Source: Crocinitomicaceae bacterium
GTDB taxonomy: Bacteria > Bacteroidota > Bacteroidia > Flavobacteriales_D > Crocinitomicaceae
DNA: 6,290 nucleotides
Direction: 5' to 3'
Assembly: GCA_027084145.1 (NCBI GenBank)
Contig: JALWLM010000159.1
Span: 1 to 6,290 of the forward strand
Of this stretch, positions 1 through 5,426 are shown one piece after another. A program made the position numbers and the translations under genes. Positions within the stretch are counted from its first letter, which is position 1; each line of letters begins with the position of its first letter. The notes beneath the pieces were generated by a model. That model was not told the origin of the DNA. It did not search any database and saw nothing but the letters and a program-made list of their open reading frames with translations.

Positions 1-530
1 TAGAAAACGGACGTTTTTGTTACTATCTGAGAAACGGAAAAAAATGGAAACAAATACAATTTATTGGTTGTATCTCTGCAATTTGTATTTTTCTTATTTT
101 ACTCGATTATTTTGGGAAAACAGAATACATTAAAGATGAAGTGATTATATCTTCTTACGTTCCTACAATCAGAGGAACAATGGACTTTGATTTTGCAAGG
201 AAGATACACACTAAAAAAGGTGGTTATTGGGTTAGTATTGATAATTTTAGAAGATTAACCACCAATGAAAATCGCAAGATCATAGTTGAACAAAGTCGTG
301 TTTTTAATCACCCTATTCGTATTATACAAAGTATAGATGGAACTATCCGACAAATTGACGTCAAATTAAAACGATATCAAGGACAATTATTTTTTATCCT
401 ATTTTTTATAATTCCTTTATTTACAATATGGTATAAGCGAATGAATATTGTTTTTACTTTTCTTTACTATTTCTCTTTATACATTACACCCATAGCAATT
501 ATAGGGTTTATTTGGATCAGCTTTACTTAA
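1..530 (+). CDS. Unrecognised membrane protein, 5' end cut off by window edge
   Basis: The reading frame (first full codon at base 3) is open from the left edge to a TAA at 528-530, giving 175 visible residues. There is no in-frame ATG before the internal GTG at 141, so the true start most likely lies outside the window. Starting at 141 would remove an obvious membrane helix. Visible layout: a short basic stretch (RNGKKWK, residues 10-16), a first hydrophobic helix (about 18-38), a polar domain of roughly 90 residues rich in I, R and K, then two closely spaced hydrophobic helices (about 127-144 and 149-173) at the C-terminus. The polar domain would lie between helices 1 and 2, probably on one face of the inner membrane. 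I recognise no family motif or catalytic residues. Its last 8 bp overlap the end of the convergent lipoprotein gene. The coding call is fairly safe because of the long open frame and organised hydrophobicity; the function is unknown. Confidence 0.7.
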   Translation, partial: ENGRFCYYLRNGKKWKQIQFIGCISAICIFLILLDYFGKTEYIKDEVIISSYVPTIRGTMDFDFARKIHTKKGGYWVSIDNFRRLTTNENRKIIVEQSRVFNHPIRIIQSIDGTIRQIDVKLKRYQGQLFFILFFIIPLFTIWYKRMNIVFTFLYYFSLYITPIAIIGFIWISFT

Positions 531-1518
531 AGCAGTTGGCTGATATTATTTTCTTTAAAACAGGTAATCGACTTTTAATCCATTTGCTATTTATTCTATC
601 ATAAAATTTAGTGTCTGAATTTATCGCGAAAGGAATATTATTTTTAGTTAATTCACATGTAACAAATTCTGCAAATTTTAATTGTTCCTGGATACTATAG
701 TCATCTCCTTTATTGTAATTACCTGGCATCCATGCCCCTACCCAAGTAGGTATTTTTGTTTTTTCTTGCCATTCCACGGCTGTTTTTATTATCTTTCTAA
801 TCAAATTTTTCTCTGCTTCCGTTCCTGTAGTCCATTGTTTTTTAGATTTTGTTTTAGAAGGACCTGAAGCATAAAAGTGCCATTCAGCCATTAAAAAACC
901 ATTGCTTTTACTTGGTTCCTTTAACTCCTCTAAATATTCCGGGGATGAACGCAATCTAGGAGAAATAAAAATGATTCTTCCCGGATTTGTTTCTCTTATT
1001 CGACTAACTGCTTTTTCATACAAAATATTTAAAATATCTCCCTTATGATTTAAAGCATCTGTCACCTCAATAATGATATCAAAAGATAATTTTGAATCTG
1101 CACTCTGAAAATGATTTGCAACTTTACTCCACCAATCAACAACTTTTTGTAATGTTTCCTCATTGGGATTCTCTTTAAATTCATTTCCTTGATAAGCTAT
1201 AATCGGGATTAAATTATTTTTAATACAATCGTGAACAATCCTGTCTAAATGACTCAACAAATCATTATCAATTTCATTCATTACACGAATACGAACATGT
1301 GATAATCCGATGTTTTTAAAATCAATAACCGCTTTTTCATTATAATATTCTATACCTTGTTTTGTCTTTGCCCAATCAACATCCATTCCCTTTTTCAATA
1401 TTTTTTGATATTCTTTTGGAGGGATTATATCTCTTTTACGATCTATTACTTCAATATTTTGAGAAGTACAAGAAGCTATAAAAAATAAAATAAAAATAAT
1501 TTGATGATAACCGGTCAT
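523..1518 (-). CDS. GH5-like (cellulase-fold) lipoprotein, probably catalytically inactive
   Basis: Predicted surface or periplasmic lipoprotein with a glycoside hydrolase family 5-like TIM barrel. The start at 1518 gives 331 aa beginning MTGYHQIIFILFFIASC, a short hydrophobic signal with lipobox IASC and lipidated Cys17. A longer start at 1566 (347 aa) is possible and would add Arg/Lys to the n-region. In 347-aa numbering, GH5 landmarks follow in order: GMDVDW (60-65), VRIRV with Arg94, DWWSKVANHF (144-153), strand IIIEVTDAL (164-172), RETNPGRIIFISP (191-203), the HxY pair His230/Tyr232, WVGAW (275-279), and FYDRINSKW (321-329). Where active GH5 enzymes have the NEP acid/base Glu this protein reads D-A-L (Ala171), and where they have the GE nucleophile it reads G-A (Ala278). 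Hydrolysis by the usual retaining mechanism is therefore unlikely, and glycan binding is a more plausible role (inference). The fold call comes from recalled motif spacing, not a search. The gene stands alone: convergent with the membrane protein on one side, divergent from the methyltransferase on the other. Confidence 0.8.
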   Translation of the reverse strand: MTGYHQIIFILFFIASCTSQNIEVIDRKRDIIPPKEYQKILKKGMDVDWAKTKQGIEYYNEKAVIDFKNIGLSHVRIRVMNEIDNDLLSHLDRIVHDCIKNNLIPIIAYQGNEFKENPNEETLQKVVDWWSKVANHFQSADSKLSFDIIIEVTDALNHKGDILNILYEKAVSRIRETNPGRIIFISPRLRSSPEYLEELKEPSKSNGFLMAEWHFYASGPSKTKSKKQWTTGTEAEKNLIRKIIKTAVEWQEKTKIPTWVGAWMPGNYNKGDDYSIQEQLKFAEFVTCELTKNNIPFAINSDTKFYDRINSKWIKSRLPVLKKIISANCFK

Positions 1519-1652
1519 ATTTGGGGTATTATTAAATCTTGATAAAAATACAATTTTCATTCGCACGATATATTTTTCTATAAGTTTTATGTCTTTTATT
1601 TTTATATATCATTCCGATGAAGTAGTTTTATATTAAAACAATTTATAGAAAT

Positions 1653-2297
1653 ATGACTTGCAAACATTGCTGCGGGGCAGAATATATTTTTGACCAAAAA
1701 GAAGCTGAGAAAAATGCTAAAAGATACCGGCGAAAAGGTCCGAATAAAACAACTTTGAAATTAATCCAACTATTAAATGAACAAACGGATTTTAAAGATA
1801 AAACATTGCTGGATATTGGTGGTGGAATTGGTGTAATACCAATAGAACTCACGAAAAAAGGCGTTACAAAAGTAACCAATATTGATGCGTCCTCCGCCTA
1901 TCAACAAAAGGCTTTAGAATTATCTAAAAAGTATAATTACAATGATAAAATCACACTTGTACATGGTGATTTTATTGAAATCTCTAAAAAGATTGATAAA
2001 CATGATATTGTCACTCTGGAACGCGTTGTATGTTGCTATCCTGATATGGATCGATTACTTTCTCATGCAACCGACAAATCGAACGAACTGATTGGATTAG
2101 TTTATCCTATGGATCATTTTTTATCTAGAATCGGAAATAAAATTATTCAAGCATATTTTCTATTAAAACGAAACCCTTTTAGAACATTCATTCATCCTGA
2201 AAAAGAAATCGAAGAAGAAATTATCCGGAAAGGTTTTCAACTTGTGGGTAAAAAGAATGTTTTCCCTTGGAGAATTACAGTCTTCAAACGGATATGA
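1653..2297 (+). CDS. Class I SAM-dependent methyltransferase, substrate unknown
   Basis: Soluble 214-aa protein with a Rossmann-type methyltransferase core. Motif I, LLDIGGGIG (residues 52-60), is the glycine-rich SAM-binding loop. NIDAS (76-80) supplies the acidic Asp78 that normally holds the ribose, and HGDF (104-107) is the next SAM-contact motif. The stretch TLERVVCCYPD (121-131) is the post-strand-4 segment. Before the core lies a Cys-rich start, C3-x2-C6-C7, then FDQKEAE and YRRKGPNKTT (25-34). This arrangement matches, from memory, a widespread uncharacterised family whose automatic labels often mention BchM or UbiG; nothing here indicates chlorophyll or quinone synthesis. The substrate cannot be read from the sequence. 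The ATG at 1653 is preferred because it gives the Cys-rich start directly; there is no Shine-Dalgarno, as expected for Bacteroidota. It is divergent from the lipoprotein gene (134 bp between starts) and ends 1 bp from the end of the convergent cold-shock gene, so it is probably transcribed alone. Confidence 0.88.
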   Translation: MTCKHCCGAEYIFDQKEAEKNAKRYRRKGPNKTTLKLIQLLNEQTDFKDKTLLDIGGGIGVIPIELTKKGVTKVTNIDASSAYQQKALELSKKYNYNDKITLVHGDFIEISKKIDKHDIVTLERVVCCYPDMDRLLSHATDKSNELIGLVYPMDHFLSRIGNKIIQAYFLLKRNPFRTFIHPEKEIEEEIIRKGFQLVGKKNVFPWRITVFKRI

Positions 2298-2298
2298 A

Positions 2299-2751
2299 TT
2301 ATACTTTCTGTACTCTAACAGCATTCATCCCTTTCATCCCTTTTTCCAATTCAAAAGATACTTTATCATTTTCTTTTAATTCTCCATCAATTATTCCATT
2401 AATATGAACAAAATATTTGTCATCCGAAGCATCATCTTTAATAAAACCAAATCCTTTTGAATCATTAAAGAAGATGACTTTTCCGGTATGCTTAAAGTCT
2501 AATGGAATATCTTCTCTTTTAGGAACCCCTATTTCTATATCTTCTGCTGAAATTTCTTTTTTCTTCACTGTTTCATCCGGTGGTGAAGAAGATATTTGAC
2601 CAAATTCATCCACGTACGCCATCATACTGTCTAATCCTCCACCTACTGAATTTGATTTTCTTTCTTCTCTTTTAAGCGCTTTATCTTTTCTCTTTTTCAA
2701 ACGCTTCTTTTCTTTTTCTTTCTTACTAAATGTTTCTTGTGATCTACCCAT
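2299..2751 (-). CDS. Cold-shock-domain protein with basic N-terminal extension
   Basis: Single-stranded nucleic-acid-binding protein of the cold-shock family, probably an RNA chaperone in the cytoplasm. The cold-shock domain fills residues 89-150: it opens TGKVIFFN, carries RNP1 as KGFGFIKD (99-106) and RNP2 as KYFVHI (112-117), and ends AVRVQKV. At 150 aa it is about twice the length of a classic CspA-type protein (about 70 aa). The extra part is a highly charged segment (residues 9-32, mostly K, R and E, likely helical), a GGGLDSMMAYVDEFG linker (37-51) and an acidic stretch to about 85. As I recall the family, this MGRSQETF-starting architecture is common in Bacteroidota, which supports the ATG at 2751. 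An A-rich run precedes the start instead of a Shine-Dalgarno. The gene follows the aminotransferase on the same strand after a 138-bp gap that holds its own promoter-like site, a palindrome and a hairpin, so it is probably independently controlled. Confidence 0.92.
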   Translation of the reverse strand: MGRSQETFSKKEKEKKRLKKRKDKALKREERKSNSVGGGLDSMMAYVDEFGQISSSPPDETVKKKEISAEDIEIGVPKREDIPLDFKHTGKVIFFNDSKGFGFIKDDASDDKYFVHINGIIDGELKENDKVSFELEKGMKGMNAVRVQKV

Positions 2752-2771
2752 TTTTTATTATTGCATATAAC

Positions 2772-2786
2772 AAGGGCGGCGCCCTT
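2772..2786 (-). promoter_or_regulatory. GC-rich hairpin in the 5' leader of the cold-shock gene
   Basis: On the minus strand the sequence AAGGGC-GCC-GCCCTT forms a perfect 6-bp stem with a 3-nt loop, in an otherwise AT-rich leader. It ends 20 nt before the start codon of the cold-shock-domain gene. It is not a terminator, because what follows is TGTTATATGC rather than a T-run. Its place close to the ribosome landing zone suggests a structure affecting translation or mRNA stability, perhaps temperature-dependent; that role is inference. The stem is seen directly. Confidence 0.5.
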
Positions 2787-2850
2787 TACTGTTTTTAAAG
2801 ACGTATTAAAATTCTACGAAATAAATCGGGGAATACAGGTTACGCTTAAC

Positions 2851-2863
2851 TGACCTTAGGTCA
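2851..2863. promoter_or_regulatory. Perfect 13-bp palindrome, candidate operator of the cold-shock gene
   Basis: TGACCT-T-AGGTCA is an exact 6-bp inverted repeat around one base. It begins inside the last two bases of the TATCTTTG promoter element (minus strand) and covers the expected transcription start a few bases further on. If transcription does begin there, most of one arm would be missing from the RNA, so a DNA-binding site is more likely than an RNA hairpin. The regulator is unknown and no regulator gene lies in the window. Confidence 0.4.
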
Positions 2864-2869
2864 AAGATA
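2862..2869 (-). promoter_or_regulatory. Bacteroidetes-type -7 promoter element for the cold-shock gene
   Basis: Read on the minus strand this is TATCTTTG, an exact match to the Bacteroidetes -7 consensus TAnnTTTG. Transcription should start near 2855-2858, giving an untranslated leader of about 105 nt; long leaders are common for cold-shock mRNAs. The expected -33 position (about 2889-2891) overlaps the aminotransferase stop codon and shows only a T-run, not TTG, so the match is one-sided. Confidence 0.45.
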
Positions 2870-2889
2870 ACTCTAATTTAAGAAAAAAA

Positions 2890-3732
2890 CTATTTTTTCC
2901 ACTTCTCATTTAGTAACCCTATTAATAATCTGGATACATTATTGAAATATCTTTTACTCCTATACCCTGACACCCATTGAATTCCTTTGATAGCATTGGT
3001 CAAGAAAACTTCATCGGCTACAAGTAAATTTTGAGGAGTAATGTTACATTCATAAACTTTATAACCATTCTCAATTGCAATGTTAATGATTTGCATTCTC
3101 ATTGTTCCCGCTATTGCTCCATTTTCTAAACCGGGAGTATAAAGTACTTTATTACTTACAACAAATAAATTTGAAGATGTCGCTTCTATGATTGTATTTT
3201 CTTCATTAATCAATAAATAATCATCCAATCCTTTTTCATGAGCCGATAAAGAAGCTAAGATAAACAACAATCCGTTTTTGGTTTTATAGTTTGAATATTT
3301 CGTCTTTTGCTTCTTAAGTTCCATATAAATATCAACTTCTTTTCCTGCTTCATTAAGTTGAAATAAATTATTTTCTAAAGGATAAACTTCTATAACATAA
3401 AAAGAGTCATTGGAAGAAGGGAAAAAATTACCTCCTTTTTCCCTATCTAACGATAGACGGCATCTTCCTCCTTGCGTTATCTCTGATTTTATTAAAAGTT
3501 CTTTTATTTTGTCCTCTAAAAAAGAAACGGAAAACTCTTCAGGAAACTTAATTTTCAGTAATTGAGCGCCTCCTTTAAGCCGTTCGAGATGATTTTCTAA
3601 ATTAATCGGTCGTCCATCAATAATTCGTATGGACTCAAATAAGCCATCTCCATATAGGTAAGAACGATTTTCTACAGGAATAACTCTGTTTGTATTTTCA
3701 ACAACCTTTCCGTTTACATTTACATAAAGCAT
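2890..3732 (-). CDS. PLP fold-type IV aminotransferase / aminodeoxychorismate lyase-like enzyme
   Basis: 280-aa cytoplasmic pyridoxal-phosphate enzyme of the class IV aminotransferase family (branched-chain aminotransferase, D-amino-acid aminotransferase, PabC). Visible landmarks: YGDGLFESIRI (27-37) at the usual N-terminal place, HLERL (48-52), Lys150 in NYKTKN as the probable Schiff-base lysine (family pattern K-[ST]-x-N), Glu183 in IIEATSSNLF for the pyridine nitrogen, the phosphate-binding turn IAGTMR (207-212), and ADEVFLTNAIKGIQWV (239-254). The TNA segment in place of the branched-chain enzymes' TGTA leans towards a PabC-like 4-amino-4-deoxychorismate lyase, which makes p-aminobenzoate for folate. 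No pabA or pabB is in the window to confirm it, so substrate and gene name stay open. The start at 3732 fits the family's usual beginning (YVNVNGKVV). A good promoter match lies about 90 bp upstream. The gene is divergent from dihydrolipoyl dehydrogenase and sits upstream of the cold-shock gene, with no clear terminator between them. Confidence 0.88.
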   Translation of the reverse strand: MLYVNVNGKVVENTNRVIPVENRSYLYGDGLFESIRIIDGRPINLENHLERLKGGAQLLKIKFPEEFSVSFLEDKIKELLIKSEITQGGRCRLSLDREKGGNFFPSSNDSFYVIEVYPLENNLFQLNEAGKEVDIYMELKKQKTKYSNYKTKNGLLFILASLSAHEKGLDDYLLINEENTIIEATSSNLFVVSNKVLYTPGLENGAIAGTMRMQIINIAIENGYKVYECNITPQNLLVADEVFLTNAIKGIQWVSGYRSKRYFNNVSRLLIGLLNEKWKK

Positions 3733-3821
3733 ATCTAATGTTTCGACACATTTAAAAGTTACGTAAATAGTCTGGATAAGGTTACTAATTGTCTTTTAAG
3801 AAAGTAACGTTTTTCTCATCA

Positions 3822-3852
3822 TAAAGATATAAAACATTAATGATTACTCAAA
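3822..3852 (-). promoter_or_regulatory. Bacteroidetes-type promoter for the class IV aminotransferase gene
   Basis: On the minus strand TTTG (3852-3849) is followed after exactly 19 bp by TATCTTTA (3829-3822), one base off the TAnnTTTG consensus and with the standard spacing. The start point would be near 3815-3818, leaving a leader of about 83 nt. The -33 part lies between the two possible starts of the divergent dihydrolipoyl dehydrogenase gene, which supports the later start (3924) for that gene. In the leader, GTTACT (3781-3786) and AGTAAC (3803-3808) are inverted repeats of doubtful meaning. The rest of 3733-3923 is AT-rich and shows no clear plus-strand promoter. Confidence 0.5.
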
Positions 3853-3923
3853 TTATTCTTTGTTTTTTTAGAAAATTATTTAGAATAATTACTTATTTTC
3901 GCAAGCATAAAATTAAGTATATT

Positions 3924-5315
3924 ATGAATTACGATATCATTGTTATAGGAAGCGGTCCCGGAGGTTATGTTGCCGCTATCAGAGCATCTCAATTGGGTTT
4001 AAAAACAGCCATTATTGAGCGAGAAAATCTAGGTGGAATTTGTTTAAACTGGGGATGTATCCCGACAAAAGCACTTCTAAAAAGCGCTAATGTATTTGAA
4101 TATTTATCACATGCTTCAGACTATGGAATTACGGTTAAAGGTGCCGAAGCAGATTTTGGAGCAATGGTTCAAAGAAGCCGAGAGGTTGCTAAAGGAATGA
4201 GTACAGGAATACAATTCCTGATGAAAAAGAATAAAATTGATGTCATCAATGGCACAGGAAAGGTACTTCCGGGAAAGAAAGTCGCAGTAACAAATGATAA
4301 AGGTGAAACGACTGAGTATACAGTAGAAAAAGGTATTATTATCGCTACGGGAGCTCGTTCAAGACAATTGCCGAACTTACCACAAGACGGTGAAAAAGTA
4401 ATTGGATATAGAGAAGCTTTAACTTTAAAAAAACAACCTAAGAAAATGGTTGTTGTAGGATCAGGAGCAATTGGTGTTGAATTTGCTTATTTTTATAATG
4501 CGATTGGAACAGAAGTTACAATTGTAGAATACATGCCTAATATTGTTCCTGTCGAAGATGCCGAAGTATCTAAGCAATTAGCTAAATCTTTTAAGAAATC
4601 AGGTATTAAAATAAAAACAAATTCATCTGTTGAATCAGTAGATACATCAGGAAAAGGTTGTGTTGTAACTGTAAAAACTAAAAAGGGTGAAGAGAAGATT
4701 GAATGTGATGTTGTTTTATCAGCAGTAGGAATCGAAGCAAATATTGAAAATATAGGTCTGGAAGATGTTGGAATTGTTACTGATAGAGGAAGAATTTTAG
4801 TTAATGATTATTATCAAACAAATATTCCGGGATACTACGCTATCGGAGATGTATTACCCACACAAGCTCTAGCACACGTTGCTTCAGCTGAAGGGATTAT
4901 TTGTGTTGAAAAAATTGCAGGACTTAATCCTGAACCGTTAGATTATGATAATATTCCGGGATGTACTTACTGTTCTCCTGAAGTAGCTTCTGTAGGTATG
5001 ACAGAAGAACAAGCAAAAGAAAAAGGAATTGAAATTAAAGTAGGGAAATTCCCTTTTTCTGCTTCAGGTAAAGCCAGTGCTGCCGGAGCAAAAGACGGTT
5101 TTGTGAAACTTATTTTTGATGCAAAATACGGAGAGTTATTAGGAGGACATCTTATTGGTGCTAATGTAACAGAAATGATTGCTGAAATTGTAGCACTTCG
5201 GAAACTTGAAACAACAGGACATGAACTTATTAAAACAGTTCACCCTCACCCTACGATGTCTGAGGCAATTATGGAAGCTGCTGCAGCTGCCTACGATGAA
5301 GTAATTCATTTATAA
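3924..5315 (+). CDS. lpdA: Dihydrolipoyl dehydrogenase (E3)
   Basis: FAD-dependent disulfide oxidoreductase that reoxidises the lipoamide of 2-oxo-acid dehydrogenase complexes (and the glycine cleavage system) and passes the electrons to NAD+. From the ATG at 3924 it is 463 aa, a normal family length. Landmarks in order: FAD dinucleotide fold GSGPGG (9-14); redox-active disulfide Cys40/Cys45 in GGICLNWGCIPTK (37-49); IATGARSR (140-147); NAD-binding GSGAIG (179-184); second FAD motif YYAIGDV (304-310); and dimerisation domain with the catalytic His442-Glu447 pair in HPHPTMSE (440-447). All key residues are present. An upstream in-frame ATG at 3840 would add 28 residues of AT-rich sequence unlike the family and overlapping the opposite gene's promoter, so I reject it. 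No E1 or E2 gene is adjacent, so this copy appears to be a single-gene unit closed by its own terminator. Confidence 0.97.
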   Translation: MNYDIIVIGSGPGGYVAAIRASQLGLKTAIIERENLGGICLNWGCIPTKALLKSANVFEYLSHASDYGITVKGAEADFGAMVQRSREVAKGMSTGIQFLMKKNKIDVINGTGKVLPGKKVAVTNDKGETTEYTVEKGIIIATGARSRQLPNLPQDGEKVIGYREALTLKKQPKKMVVVGSGAIGVEFAYFYNAIGTEVTIVEYMPNIVPVEDAEVSKQLAKSFKKSGIKIKTNSSVESVDTSGKGCVVTVKTKKGEEKIECDVVLSAVGIEANIENIGLEDVGIVTDRGRILVNDYYQTNIPGYYAIGDVLPTQALAHVASAEGIICVEKIAGLNPEPLDYDNIPGCTYCSPEVASVGMTEEQAKEKGIEIKVGKFPFSASGKASAAGAKDGFVKLIFDAKYGELLGGHLIGANVTEMIAEIVALRKLETTGHELIKTVHPHPTMSEAIMEAAAAAYDEVIHL

Positions 5316-5330
5316 ATAAACTTAATACAA

Positions 5331-5360
5331 AAAAGCCCCTCCTTTGTGAGGGGTATTTTT
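5331..5360 (+). terminator. Intrinsic terminator after dihydrolipoyl dehydrogenase
   Basis: A stem CCCCTC (5336-5341) / GAGGGG (5348-5353) with a 6-nt loop is flanked by an A-run (5329-5334) and followed by TATTTTTATTT. It begins 15 bp after the stop codon. The flanking A and T runs can extend the stem and suggest it may work from both strands, although the only known use is for the upstream gene. It separates that gene from the downstream Wzz-type gene. Confidence 0.88.
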
Positions 5361-5426
5361 ATTTACAACACAATATTTCCTTATTTTTAACGTCTGTAAA
5401 AACCAAGACTAACAAGTAATCATATT

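Noticed and set aside
682..867. Plus-strand open frame of 61 codons, rich in F and C
   Set aside because: It is antisense to the GH5-like lipoprotein; the F-rich composition is what AT-rich coding sequence gives on the opposite strand.
1519..1652. Promoters for the divergent lipoprotein and methyltransferase genes
   Set aside because: Several partial TAnnTTTG-like sites occur (for example 1581-1588 and 1623-1630), but none has a TTG at the right distance, and such partial matches are expected by chance in AT-rich DNA.
1643..1879. Minus-strand open frame of 78 codons across the methyltransferase start
   Set aside because: It is antisense to the conserved SAM-binding motif I and shows no family features of its own.
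2417..2599. Plus-strand open frame of 60 codons
   Set aside because: It is antisense to the cold-shock domain and linker, with no supporting motif.
2772..2786. Reading the GC-rich hairpin as the aminotransferase terminator
   Set aside because: No T-run follows on either strand, and it sits about 100 bp past the stop and close to the next gene's start codon.
3781..3808. GTTACT / AGTAAC inverted repeat in the aminotransferase leader
   Set aside because: The arms are only 6 bp, AT-rich and 16 bp apart, with no extension; chance is likely.
5382..5389. TATTTTTA as a promoter element for the Wzz-type gene
   Set aside because: It is one base off the -7 consensus, with no TTG 19-21 bp upstream; too weak to list.
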